Positions 1-8,553 are shown, counted from the stretch's first letter. The stretch is 64,000 bases of DNA from Aeromicrobium marinum DSM 15272 (GCF_000160775.2 NZ_CM001024.1:2153163-2217162), one strand, 5' to 3'. Translations and numbers: made by a program. Notes: generated by a model not told the origin, from the sequence alone.

Positions 1-1746
1 CTCGTACGGGGCGCTGATGCCGGTGAACTCGGGAATCTCCCCGGTACGCGCCTTGGCGTAGAGACCCTTGGGATCCCTGGCCTCGGCGATCTCCAACGGC
101 GTGTCCATGAACACCTCGAGGAAGGACAGCCCGTCGGCGTCGTGCAGGGCGCGGGCCGCGTCCCGGTCGGCGCGGTAGGGGCTGACCAGCGAGACGATGG
201 CGACCACCCCGGCGTCGGCCATGAGCCGTGCGACCTCCGCCACCCGGCGCACGTTCTCGGCCCGGTCGGCCGGGCTGAACCCCAGGCCCGAGTTCAGGCC
301 GTGGCGCAGGTTGTCTCCGTCGAGCACGTAGGCCGGCTGCCCGGACGCGACGAGGCGACGCTCCACCTCGACCGCGACGGTCGACTTGCCCGAGCCCGAA
401 AGACCGGTGAACCACAGGGTCATGCCGCGCGTGGCCCGCTGCTCGCGGGTGACCGAGCCGCTGTGCCACACGATGTTGGCCGTGTTCTGACTGGCGCCGA
501 GGATCATGCCCGCGGCGACGGTGCGGTGGGTGGCCTCGTCGATCAGGATGAAGCTGCCGGTGTCGCGGTTGCGCCGGTAGGCGTCGAGGTGCAGCGGCTT
601 CTGGGTGCGCAGGCGGACCCGACCGATCTCGTTCAGGCCGAGTGCGGTGGCCTCCTGGTCGCGGTGCAGGGTGTTGATGTCGAGCCGGTACTCCAGGTCC
701 TTCACCGACGCCCGCGTCTCGCGGGTGGTGTGCAGGATCGTGTAGGTCGAGTCCGGCGACAGACTCAGGTCGCCGTCCATCCAGCAGACCATCGCCTCGA
801 CGTCCTGGGTGCTGGTCGGCCGGTTGTTGGGACGGCACAGCATGTCGCCGCGGCTGACGTCGAGCTGGTCGGCCAGCTCGACCGTCACGGCCTGCCCGGT
901 GGACGCCTCCTCCAGCTTGGTGCCGCCGGGACCCCACACGTGGGTGACGGTGCTGGTGAAGCCCGACGGCAGGGCGACCACCTCGTCGCCGGGCCGGAAG
1001 GACCCGCCGGCCACGGTGCCCGCGTAGCCACGGAAGTCGTGGAAGTCGGCCCCTTGGGGACGGATGACGTACTGCACCGGCAGCCGCGCGTCGATGAGGT
1101 TGCGGTCGGAGGCCACGTGCAGGTCCTCGAGGTGGCCGAGCAGCGCCGGCCCCTCGTACCAGGGCATCGCGGCACTCTTGGTGACCACGTTGTCGCCGGT
1201 GAGCGCTGACACGGGGATGAAGGTCAGGTCGGGGATCTCCAGCTTCGACGCGAAGCTCGCGAACTCGGTGCGGATGTCGTCGAAGCGGTCTTGCGCGTAG
1301 TCGACCAGGTCCATCTTGTTGACGCAGACGACCAGGTGAGGGATGCCCAGCAGCGATGCGAGGAACGCGTGGCGGCGCGACTGCTCGAGCACGCCGCGGC
1401 GCGCGTCGATGAGGATCAGCGCGACGTCGGCGGTGGACGCACCGGTGACCATGTTGCGCGTGTACTGCAGGTGCCCGGGGGTGTCGGCGATGATGAACTT
1501 GCGCCTGGGGGTCGCGAAGTAGCGGTAGGCCACGTCGATCGTGATGCCCTGCTCCCGCTCGGCGCGCAGGCCGTCGGTCAGCAGGGCGAGGTCGGGGCCC
1601 TCGTGCCCCCGGGCCGCACTGGCGGCCTCGACGGCACCGAGCTGGTCCTCGAAGATGGCCTTGCCGTCGAACAGCAGCCGCCCGATGAGGGTGGACTTGC
1701 CGTCGTCGACGCTGCCGGTGGTGGCGATGCGGACGAGCTGCGACAT
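1..1746 (-). CDS. cysNC: CysN-CysC fusion: sulfate adenylyltransferase large subunit plus APS kinase (3' end off window)
   Basis: GTP-driven ATP sulfurylase subunit fused to adenylylsulfate kinase; with CysD it makes APS and then PAPS from sulfate in the cytoplasm. Translating the minus strand from the ATG at 1746 gives a P-loop GTPase start (GSVDDGKST near residue 11), the EF-Tu-like signatures DTPGH and NKMD, then a second P-loop (GLSGSGKST, encoded near 380-410) that begins the CysC kinase domain. The frame stays open to position 1, so the C-terminus lies outside the window. Its ATG overlaps the cysD stop codon (ATGA), so the two genes are translationally coupled. Co-transcription with cysD places it behind a KstR-type operator at 2676-2689. 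The fusion is common in actinobacteria. Confidence 0.93.
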   Translation of the reverse strand, partial: MSQLVRIATTGSVDDGKSTLIGRLLFDGKAIFEDQLGAVEAASAARGHEGPDLALLTDGLRAEREQGITIDVAYRYFATPRRKFIIADTPGHLQYTRNMVTGASTADVALILIDARRGVLEQSRRHAFLASLLGIPHLVVCVNKMDLVDYAQDRFDDIRTEFASFASKLEIPDLTFIPVSALTGDNVVTKSAAMPWYEGPALLGHLEDLHVASDRNLIDARLPVQYVIRPQGADFHDFRGYAGTVAGGSFRPGDEVVALPSGFTSTVTHVWGPGGTKLEEASTGQAVTVELADQLDVSRGDMLCRPNNRPTSTQDVEAMVCWMDGDLSLSPDSTYTILHTTRETRASVKDLEYRLDINTLHRDQEATALGLNEIGRVRLRTQKPLHLDAYRRNRDTGSFILIDEATHRTVAAGMILGASQNTANIVWHSGSVTREQRATRGMTLWFTGLSGSGKSTVAVEVERRLVASGQPAYVLDGDNLRHGLNSGLGFSPADRAENVRRVAEVARLMADAGVVAIVSLVSPYRADRDAARALHDADGLSFLEVFMDTPLEIAEARDPKGLYAKARTGEIPEFTGISAPYE

Positions 1747-2657
1747 CAGAAGTACCCCGCCTTCTTGCGGTCTTCCATGCCGGCCTCGGAGATGCGGTCG
1801 TCGGCGCGGGTGGCGCCGCGCTCGGTCACCCGGGAGGCGGCGACCTCCTCGGCGACGGCGCGCGGGGTGTCGGCCGCCGACTCCACGCATCCGGTGCAGG
1901 TGGCGTCGCCGATGGTGCGGAACCGGACCTGGGCCTCGAACGGGGTCTCGCCCGGACCGGGCTCGATGAACCGGTTGACCGCCAGCAGCATGCCGTCGCG
2001 CTCCACGACGGTGCGCCGGTGGGCGTAGTAGAGGTCGGGCAGCTCGATCTCCTCGCGGACGATGTAGTTCCAGATGTCCAGCTCGGTCCAGTTCGACAGC
2101 GGGAACACCCGCATGTGCTCGCCCTTGCGGTGCCGGCCGTTGTACAGGCTCCACAGCTCGGGACGCTGGTTCTTGGGGTCCCACTGACCGAACTCGTCGC
2201 GGAAGCTGAACACCCGCTCCTTGGCGCGGGCCTTCTCCTCGTCGCGGCGGGCACCGCCGAACACCGCGCCGAACTGGTGCTCGGTGATGCCGCGCAGGAG
2301 GGCGGCGGTCTGCAGGGTGTTGCGCGGCCCGAGCGGTCCGCCGATCTCGGTGACCCGGCCGGCGTCGATGTCGTCCTGCACGCTCATGACGACCAGCCGC
2401 AGACCGTGCTGCTCGACGGTGCGGTCCCGGAACTCCAGGACGGCGTCGAAGTTCTGGCCGGTGTCGACGTGCATGACCGGGAACGGCACGGGCGCCGGCC
2501 AGAAGGCCTTGGTCGCCACGTGCAGCATCACGACGGAGTCCTTGCCGCCGGAGAACAGCAGCGCCGGACGTTCGATGGTGGCCGCGACCTCGCGGAAGAT
2601 GTGCACGGCCTCGGCCTCGAGCATGTCGAGGTCGGTGAGCTCGTGGGTCCGCGTCAC
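1746..2657 (-). CDS. cysD: CysD, sulfate adenylyltransferase small subunit
   Basis: Catalytic ATP pyrophosphatase subunit of ATP sulfurylase, partner of CysN. The PP-loop motif [10 protein letters not shown] lies near residue 32 and the length (303 aa) is usual for the family. I chose the second of two tandem GTG codons (2660 and 2657), because a GGGAG sits 8 nt upstream and the product then begins [13 protein letters not shown], typical of the family; the frame is open further upstream but that part looks non-coding. The stop overlaps the cysNC start. A perfect KstR-type palindrome ends 18 nt upstream of the chosen start, which is unexpected for a sulfur gene. Confidence 0.92.
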   Translation of the reverse strand: MTRTHELTDLDMLEAEAVHIFREVAATIERPALLFSGGKDSVVMLHVATKAFWPAPVPFPVMHVDTGQNFDAVLEFRDRTVEQHGLRLVVMSVQDDIDAGRVTEIGGPLGPRNTLQTAALLRGITEHQFGAVFGGARRDEEKARAKERVFSFRDEFGQWDPKNQRPELWSLYNGRHRKGEHMRVFPLSNWTELDIWNYIVREEIELPDLYYAHRRTVVERDGMLLAVNRFIEPGPGETPFEAQVRFRTIGDATCTGCVESAADTPRAVAEEVAASRVTERGATRADDRISEAGMEDRKKAGYF

Positions 2658-2675
2658 CACGGGAGCTCCCAGGAA

Positions 2676-2689
2676 TAGAACATGTTCTA
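2676..2689. promoter_or_regulatory. KstR-type operator upstream of cysD
   Basis: TAGAACATGTTCTA, a perfect 14-bp palindrome matching the published KstR consensus TnnAACnnGTTnnA. It sits 18 nt before the cysD start. On the plus strand it is followed by GTTTT, as are the boxes at 34243 and 51476. The neighbouring TetR gene ends at 2740, so the box can only serve cysD-cysNC. Binding by KstR is inferred from the match. Confidence 0.75.
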
Positions 2690-2739
2690 GTTTTACAGTC
2701 TCAGCCCGGATCCGCAAGGACCCGGTCGGGGCGGACCCC

Positions 2740-3315
2740 TTACGACGGAGGGGTGAGCAGGGCCGCCATCTGCTCCGCGACCGCGCGGCGCACGTCGGCC
2801 GGGTCGGCACCGGTCGACTCGGCCATGAAGGGACCGAAGATCAACCACCCGAGGGCGGTGATGCCCGCCACCGAGGTGGACGTGGCGCGGTCGGCGTCGC
2901 CGCCGGCCCACAGGTCGGAGAAGAGTGCCGTCGTGGAGGCCGTGCCCGGCAGTGCCGCCTCGGGGCTGTCGAGCACCGCCTGCACCAGGGTACGCCAGTA
3001 GGACGGCCGCGCGGCGAGCAGGTCGAGCAGGTCGGCCACGACCGACGGGGTGGCCTCACCGTCGGTCGGCAGGCCCGACCCAAGGATCGCGTCGACCACG
3101 ACCCGCGCGTCGGCCGCGAGCATCTGCTCCATCACGTCGGCCTTGGTGCCGAAGTGCCGGTGCACCAACGCGTGGTTGACGCCGGCCCGCTCGGCGATGT
3201 CGCGCACGGAGAAGCGGTCGGGCCCGCGCTCGGCCACCAGCTCGCTCGCGGCGGTGAGCACCGCGGACCGCACCTGGTCACGCCCCCGGGGCCGGCCCGC
3301 CGATGAACTCGTCAT
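2740..3315 (-). CDS. TetR/AcrR family transcriptional regulator
   Basis: A 191-aa repressor with an N-terminal TetR helix-turn-helix (FSVRDIAERAGVNHALVHRHF at about residues 36-56, split here only by reading) and a diverged ligand-binding C-terminal half. I use the ATG at 3315; a GTG two codons upstream (3321) is the alternative. It is divergent from the secreted-protein/3alpha-HSD pair, and a GTAACC-n4-GGTTAC inverted repeat lies between them at 3337-3352, the usual arrangement for an autoregulated TetR that controls its neighbour. It does not resemble KstR or KstR2, both of which are found elsewhere in this window. The ligand is unknown; the SDR next door suggests a steroid. Confidence 0.85.
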   Translation of the reverse strand: MTSSSAGRPRGRDQVRSAVLTAASELVAERGPDRFSVRDIAERAGVNHALVHRHFGTKADVMEQMLAADARVVVDAILGSGLPTDGEATPSVVADLLDLLAARPSYWRTLVQAVLDSPEAALPGTASTTALFSDLWAGGDADRATSTSVAGITALGWLIFGPFMAESTGADPADVRRAVAEQMAALLTPPS

Positions 3316-3336
3316 GCGCACAGTCTAGCCAGCAAC

Positions 3337-3352
3337 GTAACCATCCGGTTAC
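3337..3352. promoter_or_regulatory. Inverted-repeat operator between TetR gene and secreted-protein gene
   Basis: GTAACC-ATCC-GGTTAC, a perfect 6-bp inverted repeat with a 4-bp centre, in the 46-bp gap between the divergent starts at 3315 and 3362. It differs from both the KstR and KstR2 motifs. Assignment to the adjacent TetR protein is by position. Confidence 0.6.
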
Positions 3353-3361
3353 AGTCGGTCG

Positions 3362-4897
3362 ATGCGCCGTGTCACGAGCCTGCTCGCCGGAACCGTCCTG
3401 CTGACCGCGATGACCTTCGCGGGGTCACAGAGCTCCGCCACCACGTCCGGGTCGGTGACGCTGCCACCGATCCCCGCGATCTCGGGGCTGCCGATCCCGT
3501 CGCTGCCGACCGACCTGTTCGCGCCGCGGTTCGTGGGGTCAGCGGCGACGGCACAGCCGATCGAGCACCCGCCGATCCCCCAGAGCCCCTGGCTGTCGCC
3601 CGACGGCACCAACACGATGCACAACGACGCGTACGCGTCCGACGCCTACCGGGTGAGCGGGCCGCTGGGCCGGAACCTGCGCGTGACGTCGGCGTCGTAC
3701 GGCATCCGCGAGTGCGCCACCATCGCGTTCGACTCCCGCGGACGCATCGTCGGTCTCTGCGGCGGCCTCGAGGGCTTCGCCATGATGGTGATCGACCCGG
3801 TGACACTGCGACCGGTCTCGGAGCTGCGCACCTCGGCGCGCAACCTGGCGACGAGCGCCAACCCCTTCACCGACATCTGCGGCGGGACGTACTTCTTCCT
3901 CGACGCCGACGACGTGGCCTACCCGACCACGGGCGAGAAGACGGTCCAGAAGATCCGGGTGCAGGCCGACGGAAGCCTGGTCAAGGAGCAGGAGTGGTCG
4001 CTGGCCGAGCACCTGGCGGCCGACGACTGCCTGATCGCGACCATGCCCGACTGGGACGGCCGCCTGTGGTTCTTCTCCCAGGCCGGCCGCGTCGGCACCC
4101 TCGACCGCGCCACGGGCACGGTGCAGGTGATGCAGCTGCCCGAGGGCGAGGAGGTCACCAACTCGGTGTCCACCGACGAGACCGGCGGCATGTACGTCGT
4201 CTCGACGCACGCGCTGTACCGGCTGGACGCGACGGCCGAGGGCCTGCCGGAGGTCACCTGGCGCGAGGTCTACGACCGCGGATCGATCCAGAAGCCGGGC
4301 AACCTGTCGCAGGGCTCGGGCACGACCCCGACCCTGCTCGGTGACCGGTGGGTCGCCATCAACGACAACGCCGACCCGCAGACCAACATCCTGGTGTACG
4401 ACCGCCGGGCCGGGGTGAGCGACCGCCTGCACTGCACCCAGCCGGTGCTCACCAGCGGCGCCAGCACGACCGAGAACAGCCTCGTGGCGGCGGGCAACTC
4501 GTTCATCATCGAGAACAACTACGGCTACGGCGGTCCGACGACGACGATCCTCGGCAAGACGTCGACGCCCGGTCTGGCCCGCGTGATGGTCGAGGACGAC
4601 GGGTGCCGGGTCGCCTGGACCAACAGCTCGATCGCGCCGAGCTCGGTGCCGAAGGCCTCGCTGGGCAACGGACTCCTCTACGCGTACACCAAGCCGAAGC
4701 TGCCCTCGATGCTCGGCAACGCCGTGGACGCCTGGTACTTCACGGCGATCGACATCCGCACCGGCAAGACCGTCTGGAGCCGGCTGATGGGCACCGGAAT
4801 CCAGTGGAACAACCACTACGCGGCGATCTACCTGGGCCCCGACGGCACGGCGTACATCGCGACCCTGGCCGGTCTGATCCGGATCCAGGACTCGTGA
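3362..4897 (+). CDS. Secreted protein, probable beta-propeller (PQQ-like repeats), unknown function
   Basis: A 511-aa protein with a clear Sec signal peptide: basic MRR, then a hydrophobic stretch to about residue 20 and small residues (AGSQSSAT) suitable for cleavage. The mature part has several segments with the turn pattern of propeller blades, for example FDSRGRIVGL, DWDGRLWFF, TDETGGMYVV and GPDGTAYIATL, and ends in an AALAGLIRIQD-like strand. No catalytic motif is visible. Its TGA overlaps the GTG of the next gene (GTGA), so it is co-translated with the 3alpha-HSD-like SDR. It could be an extracellular binding or sensing protein for a sterol-like ligand, but that rests on neighbourhood only. 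Confidence 0.75.
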   Translation: MRRVTSLLAGTVLLTAMTFAGSQSSATTSGSVTLPPIPAISGLPIPSLPTDLFAPRFVGSAATAQPIEHPPIPQSPWLSPDGTNTMHNDAYASDAYRVSGPLGRNLRVTSASYGIRECATIAFDSRGRIVGLCGGLEGFAMMVIDPVTLRPVSELRTSARNLATSANPFTDICGGTYFFLDADDVAYPTTGEKTVQKIRVQADGSLVKEQEWSLAEHLAADDCLIATMPDWDGRLWFFSQAGRVGTLDRATGTVQVMQLPEGEEVTNSVSTDETGGMYVVSTHALYRLDATAEGLPEVTWREVYDRGSIQKPGNLSQGSGTTPTLLGDRWVAINDNADPQTNILVYDRRAGVSDRLHCTQPVLTSGASTTENSLVAAGNSFIIENNYGYGGPTTTILGKTSTPGLARVMVEDDGCRVAWTNSSIAPSSVPKASLGNGLLYAYTKPKLPSMLGNAVDAWYFTAIDIRTGKTVWSRLMGTGIQWNNHYAAIYLGPDGTAYIATLAGLIRIQDS

Positions 4898-5679
4898 GGA
4901 CGTACGTCGTCAGCGGGGCCGCGAGCGGGATCGGCGCCGCGACCGCAGCCCTGCTGCGCGAGCAGGGCGGACGGGTGATCACGGTCGACCTGCGCGACGC
5001 CGACGTGGTGGCCGACCTGTCGACCGCCGAGGGCCGGGCGGTCGCGGTGGCGGGCGTGCAGCAGCTCACCGACGTCGTGCACGGCGTGGTGCCGTGCGCC
5101 GGGATCGCCGGCTCGACCGGGGTCGACGCGGCGCTCGTCGTGTCGGTCAACTTCTTCGGCGCGGTCGAGCTGGTGCGCGGGTTGCAGCCGCAGCTGGCAG
5201 CGGCCGGGTCGTCCGCGGTCGTCCTGCTCGCCTCGAACTCGATCACCGGCATGCCGGGGTGGCGCGCCTCGGTGGCCGACCTGTGCCTGACCGGCGACGA
5301 GGCCGCTGCCCGGGCCGACGCGGCACAGGTCGAGTCGGTCATGGTCTACCCGGCGACGAAGGCCGCGCTCGCGTGGTGGGCCCGACGCGAGGGCATCACG
5401 GAGCAGTGGATCGGGTGCGGGATCCGGCTCAACGCCGTGGCCCCGGGCATGATCGCCTCGCCGATGACCGACCGCCTCCTCGCCGATCCCGAGATCGGGC
5501 CGCTCGTGGAGGCCTACCCCACGGCGCTCGGCCGTCTGGGCCGCGCCGACGAGGTCGCGCAGCTGATCGCGTTCATGCTGTCGGACGCGAACAGCCTGAT
5601 GGTGGGCTCGGTCGTCTACGCCGACGGCGGCACCGACGCGATGTTCCATCCGCAGTCACCCGAGGGCTGGGACGTGTAG
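4894..5679 (+). CDS. hsdA: Short-chain dehydrogenase resembling 3alpha-hydroxysteroid dehydrogenase/carbonyl reductase
   Basis: A 261-aa NAD(P)-dependent SDR. Rossmann motif GAASGIGAAT is at residues 8-17, a catalytic serine is in LLASNS, and the YPATK (Tyr-x3-Lys) signature is near residue 151. It carries traits I associate with Comamonas 3alpha-HSD/CR: the DLRDADVVADLSTAEGR segment after strand 2, SVNFFGAVEL, and a C-terminal DGGTDAMFHPQSPE tail. That would make it an interconverter of 3alpha-hydroxy and 3-oxo steroids. The GTG start overlaps the stop of the secreted-protein gene by 4 bp. The frame is open well upstream, but that region is coding in another frame. Family assignment is firm; the substrate is inferred. 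Confidence 0.8.
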   Translation: MRTYVVSGAASGIGAATAALLREQGGRVITVDLRDADVVADLSTAEGRAVAVAGVQQLTDVVHGVVPCAGIAGSTGVDAALVVSVNFFGAVELVRGLQPQLAAAGSSAVVLLASNSITGMPGWRASVADLCLTGDEAAARADAAQVESVMVYPATKAALAWWARREGITEQWIGCGIRLNAVAPGMIASPMTDRLLADPEIGPLVEAYPTALGRLGRADEVAQLIAFMLSDANSLMVGSVVYADGGTDAMFHPQSPEGWDV

Positions 5680-5722
5680 GGAGCCCCGGCGCCGACAGGG
5701 GGCTGGGTGCGATCATCGGCTG

Positions 5723-6013
5723 ATGGCACCGGTGTCGACCAGACTGAGCGCACGGATCCGTGCGGACTTCTCACCGTCCGACGCCGAACGGGTGCTGGAC
5801 GATCTCGCCGACATCCCGGAGTCGCTCCCGCTCGGCGAGAGCCAGAACACCGAGCGGCTGCAGGCGTGCGCGGTGCTGCCGGCAGCCGGGGACTACGACG
5901 ACTTCAGGCAAAGCATCGCCTTGCTGCGCATCGACTGGCGCGACGGACTGATGGGGACCGGGCTCGAGCACGGCCACTGGCCGCGCGAACTGGATCGGCT
6001 TCTGGGGACCTAG
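5723..6013 (+). CDS. Small hypothetical protein (96 aa)
   Basis: A small soluble protein beginning MAPVSTRLSARIRADFSPSDAERVLDD; it is acidic and leucine-rich, looks largely helical, and ends PRELDRLLGT. I recognise no domain. It starts 43 nt after the 3alpha-HSD stop and is the last host-like gene before the integrated element, whose left boundary is about 40 nt past its stop. Codon use (strong G/C third positions) supports a real gene better than the two overlapping frames do. Confidence 0.5.
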   Translation: MAPVSTRLSARIRADFSPSDAERVLDDLADIPESLPLGESQNTERLQACAVLPAAGDYDDFRQSIALLRIDWRDGLMGTGLEHGHWPRELDRLLGT

Positions 6014-6316
6014 GCGAGCAAAGCCACAAACTCTCAATGTACCTGTACTTTTCTCGGCCAAGCCGTCCATCTTCCGTTCTTCGCCGTCCGGTCCGCGGCG
6101 TGTTCCGGTGGGCCTGACGCACGGCAGAACGCGGGGTTCCTGGTGTCACTCATGGCTAGGGCGCAAGGGGGTACACCAGCGACGGTCGATCAAGCCAACG
6201 GGCATCTGACCCCACTCTCACCCCTTGGGCACGTGGATTCCCCGGAAGTTTCGGCGACCCCACGCTGCCACCCGCCGCGGTAGATAATGTTCAGTGGATG
6301 GTGTATTGTTCAGCCG
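6014..6316. other. Non-coding junction: left end of the integrated element and cmtR promoter region
   Basis: No convincing gene. From about 6020 the base composition drops (AAACTCTCAATGTACC, ACTTTTCTCGG), which marks entry into foreign DNA. TTTCTCGG at 6050-6057 and TGTACCTG at 6039-6046 both recur just beyond the recombinase at the right end. Further right, TAGATAATGTT (6281-6291) looks like a -10 region for cmtR, and the heptamer TGTTCAG occurs at 6288-6294 and 6307-6313, spaced 19 bp apart on the same face, a candidate CmtR operator. Confidence 0.5.
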
Positions 6317-6676
6317 GTGCTGACCATTGCGGAACGTCTTGACGTGATGAATAGATTGGGCCGAGCGATGGCCGACCCCACGCGCTCGCGCCTACTCATG
6401 GCCTTGCTGGAGGGCCCCGCCTACCCCGGTGACCTCGCCCGCGACCTGGACCTGACCCGGCCCAACGTGTCGAACCACCTCGCGTGTCTGCGTGACTGCG
6501 GGATCGTCGTAGCCGAACCCGAAGGCCGACACACGCGCTACGCCGTCGCCGACCCGCACCTCGCCGGGTCTCTCATTGCGCTCATCGACGTCACCCTCGC
6601 GGTTGACGACAGCGCGCCCTGCATCGACAAAGAGTGCGTCCTGCCCGGATGTGGCTCCCAGGGAGCTAGTGCCTGA
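6317..6676 (+). CDS. cmtR: CmtR-type ArsR/SmtB metal sensor repressor (Cd/Pb)
   Basis: A winged-helix repressor that releases DNA on binding cadmium or lead. With the GTG start at 6317 the protein is 119 aa, and its cysteines fall at positions 57, 61 (ACLRDCG) and 102 (APC), exactly the numbering of the Cd/Pb ligands described for Mycobacterium tuberculosis CmtR; this is why I prefer that start over the ATG at 6287. The HTH is DLTRPNVSNHLACLRDCG. A further CIDKEC...CG tail adds extra thiols. It is followed directly (TGATG) by the CadD-type transporter it presumably controls. Autoregulation is likely through the TGTTCAG repeats just upstream. Confidence 0.88.
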   Translation: MLTIAERLDVMNRLGRAMADPTRSRLLMALLEGPAYPGDLARDLDLTRPNVSNHLACLRDCGIVVAEPEGRHTRYAVADPHLAGSLIALIDVTLAVDDSAPCIDKECVLPGCGSQGASA

Positions 6677-7266
6677 TGCTCACCTCCTCCGCGCAGGCCA
6701 TCGGCCTGTTCATTGCCACCAACATCGACGACATCATCGTGCTGTCGCTCTTCTTCGCCAGAGGAGCGGGACGGCCTGGAACCACGTTGCGCATCCTGGC
6801 CGGACAGTACGTGGGGTTCGCTGGCATCCTCGCCGCGGCAGTGCTTGTGTCGCTCGGTGCTGGGGCCTTCTTGCCCGAGACTGCAATCCCCTACTTCGGC
6901 CTCATCCCGCTCATCCTCGGCCTCTGGGCTGCATGGCAGGCATTGCGCGATGATGACGACGACGACGCGAAGGTCGCCAATAAGTCCGTCGCCGTGTGGA
7001 CCGTCGCCGCCGTCACCTTCGCCAACGGCGGCGACAACATCGGCGTCTACGTCCCCGTCTTCTTGAACGTGGGGCCCGCCGCGACGGCCGCCTACTGCGT
7101 CGTCTTTCTCGTCCTCGTCTCCGTCTTGGTGCTCGCGGCCAGGTTCGTCGCCACCCGACCCGGGATCGGAGAAGTCCTCGAACGCTGGGAGCACATCCTG
7201 TTCCCAGCCGTACTTATCGGCCTAGGCCTGGTCATCCTCTACAGCGGCGGAGCCTTCGGACTCTGA
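6676..7266 (+). CDS. cadD: CadD-type cadmium resistance transporter
   Basis: A 196-aa integral membrane protein of the cadmium resistance transporter family (LysE superfamily), expected to export or sequester Cd2+. About five or six hydrophobic segments are visible. The family signature FIATNIDDIIVL occurs near residue 12 and its internal echo FANGGDNIGVYVPVF near residue 115, both carrying the paired acidic/Asn residues expected in the path. A DDDDDDAK cytoplasmic loop separates the halves. The start shares one base with the cmtR stop. The CmtR-CadD pairing argues for cadmium rather than a generic amino-acid exporter. Confidence 0.85.
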   Translation: MLTSSAQAIGLFIATNIDDIIVLSLFFARGAGRPGTTLRILAGQYVGFAGILAAAVLVSLGAGAFLPETAIPYFGLIPLILGLWAAWQALRDDDDDDAKVANKSVAVWTVAAVTFANGGDNIGVYVPVFLNVGPAATAAYCVVFLVLVSVLVLAARFVATRPGIGEVLERWEHILFPAVLIGLGLVILYSGGAFGL

Positions 7267-7669
7267 CGCTTCGCCTGACCAGAGGTCAAACACGGCAGGG
7301 TGTATCGCTAGACCGGCGGACGCTTCTGTGCGCTACAAGGCGCGTAGTCCAGACCGCGGGTCGAACAGGCGGCCCGTAGGGCCGCCCTTGACTTGATACT
7401 GCAACATAACTCGTTCCGAATTCTGCTCTTCCGTTTTGAATGACATAGATGTATTTTCGTTGGTGGAAGCCGGAAGCGGTTGTCGATCCAGCCGCGCACA
7501 CCTAAAGAAGGTCGTCTCCTCAGACCTAGCGCAAGTCCCAATGAGCGGGGCAGAGGACCATCCGGACACATATTGATCGCGGGGCGGCGCGCCGCCATTG
7601 GCGAAGTGAGGGCCTGGACTGAGCCCTTGCAGATCGGGTCCTATCCCGACGCGCCCAAGCAGGTTCCCC
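7267..7669. other. 403-bp gap inside the mobile element without a convincing gene
   Basis: Compositionally the least GC-rich stretch of the window (7385-7470 includes ATAACTCG, GAATTC and GTATTTTCG). Overlapping short ORFs on both strands have low-complexity, basic, non-conserved-looking translations. It is placed directly before the Rep gene, so it is the natural place for a replication or transfer origin and the rep promoter. I see no clear hairpin origin. Confidence 0.45.
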
Positions 7670-8422
7670 GTGAGTTCTTCCTTTCTGTCGACCCCCGACG
7701 CCGGTTGGCGTCTCACCCTCTACCCCGAAGCCGGCGAGGCTGGCTGGTCCTTCCAGTCGTCATTGCGTGCCCCACGTCGGTACGTGCCGCCCGGCTTCGC
7801 CAGAGATCCTGCGCGCTCACATGCTGAGGCCGCTCGCCGCGCTCGTTCTAAGATCCGCCGTTACGCGGCTGCGAATCGGCTCGATCGGTTCGGCACGCTC
7901 ACCTATCGGGGAGCGGGTTGTCATGATCCGGCTCAGGCGCGTGCTGATGTGGCTGAGTTCTTCCGGGGGCTGAGGGGCGCGCTCGAGGACAAGCCGCTGC
8001 CCTACGTGTGGGTTCCAGAGTGGCACGAGTCCGGCCATGGACTGCACCTGCACTTCGCCGTGAATACGTTCGTGCGTCACCGGCTGATCGAGGACGTGTG
8101 GGGCCGCGGGTTCGTGTCGATCAAGCGGATCACCGGTCAACGACACGGCGCACCAAAGGTCGAAGGCGCACGGATCGCAGCTCGGTACCTGTCGAAGTAC
8201 GTCGCGAAGACCTTCGACTCAGAAGACCTGGGCGGCCGGCACCGGTACGAGGTCGCCCAGGGGTTCCAACCTCGTGCGGTTCGATTCACCGCCACCAGCG
8301 ATGACGAGGCACTCGAGCGATCTATCGACCTCATGGGCGGTGCGCTTCCGGCACGGTTCTGGTCGTCGGCCGAGACGGAGGACTGGCAGGGACCTCCTGC
8401 CAGGTGGGTCCAATGGACCTGA
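7670..8422 (+). CDS. HUH-type rolling-circle replication initiator (Rep)
   Basis: A 250-aa single-strand-nicking initiator. Motif 1 is FGTLTYRG (near 76), motif 2 is the metal-binding HUH stretch GHGLHLHFAV (near 124-133) and motif 3 is ARYLSKYVAKT (near 174-184) with the candidate nucleophilic tyrosines. These are in the right order and spacing for the actinobacterial rolling-circle replication-associated family. Start is a GTG at 7670 with a weak AGG upstream; the N-terminal 30 residues are uncertain. It overlaps the following 46-codon ORF. It marks the element as plasmid-derived, or as an integrative element that replicates during excision. Confidence 0.82.
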   Translation: MSSSFLSTPDAGWRLTLYPEAGEAGWSFQSSLRAPRRYVPPGFARDPARSHAEAARRARSKIRRYAAANRLDRFGTLTYRGAGCHDPAQARADVAEFFRGLRGALEDKPLPYVWVPEWHESGHGLHLHFAVNTFVRHRLIEDVWGRGFVSIKRITGQRHGAPKVEGARIAARYLSKYVAKTFDSEDLGGRHRYEVAQGFQPRAVRFTATSDDEALERSIDLMGGALPARFWSSAETEDWQGPPARWVQWT

Positions 8423-8553
8423 ACCGCCGTGATCCTGATGAGGAGTTCGATACGTGGCTCCGTGCCTCGTGCGAGTCCCAGGGCGTCCCGGTGGCTGTCA
8501 CCGATCCCGAAGCCTTGAAGCGGCTTGCCGTGTTGCTGAAGCGTGCCGGGTGA
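8413..8553 (+). CDS. Small 46-aa protein coupled to rep
   Basis: ATG at 8413 overlaps the end of rep (TGA at 8420-8422) in another frame. The product begins MDLNRRDPDEEFDTWLRASC and ends LAVLLKRAG; it is charged and probably helical, with no recognised domain. Tight coupling to rep and good G/C third positions support it. A regulatory or directionality role for the element is possible but unproven. Confidence 0.5.
   Translation: MDLNRRDPDEEFDTWLRASCESQGVPVAVTDPEALKRLAVLLKRAG

Noticed and set aside
142-1209. 355-codon plus-strand ORF at the left edge
   Set aside because: It is antisense to cysNC, whose P-loop and GTPase motifs are unmistakable. Its translation is low-complexity Val/Gly/Arg/Asp typical of high-GC shadow frames.
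2740-3315. TetR gene as a second KstR
   Set aside because: Its HTH and ligand domain differ from the true KstR at 47594, and its likely operator has a different sequence.
6039-6046. TGTACCTG as the attachment core (partner at 10259-10266)
   Set aside because: Less favoured than TTTCTCGG because the right copy lies farther from the recombinase start; it cannot be excluded without an empty-site comparison.
7480-7827. 115-codon ORF before the Rep gene
   Set aside because: It overlaps the start of rep in another frame, is basic and Ser/Arg/Pro-rich, and has no ribosome-binding site.
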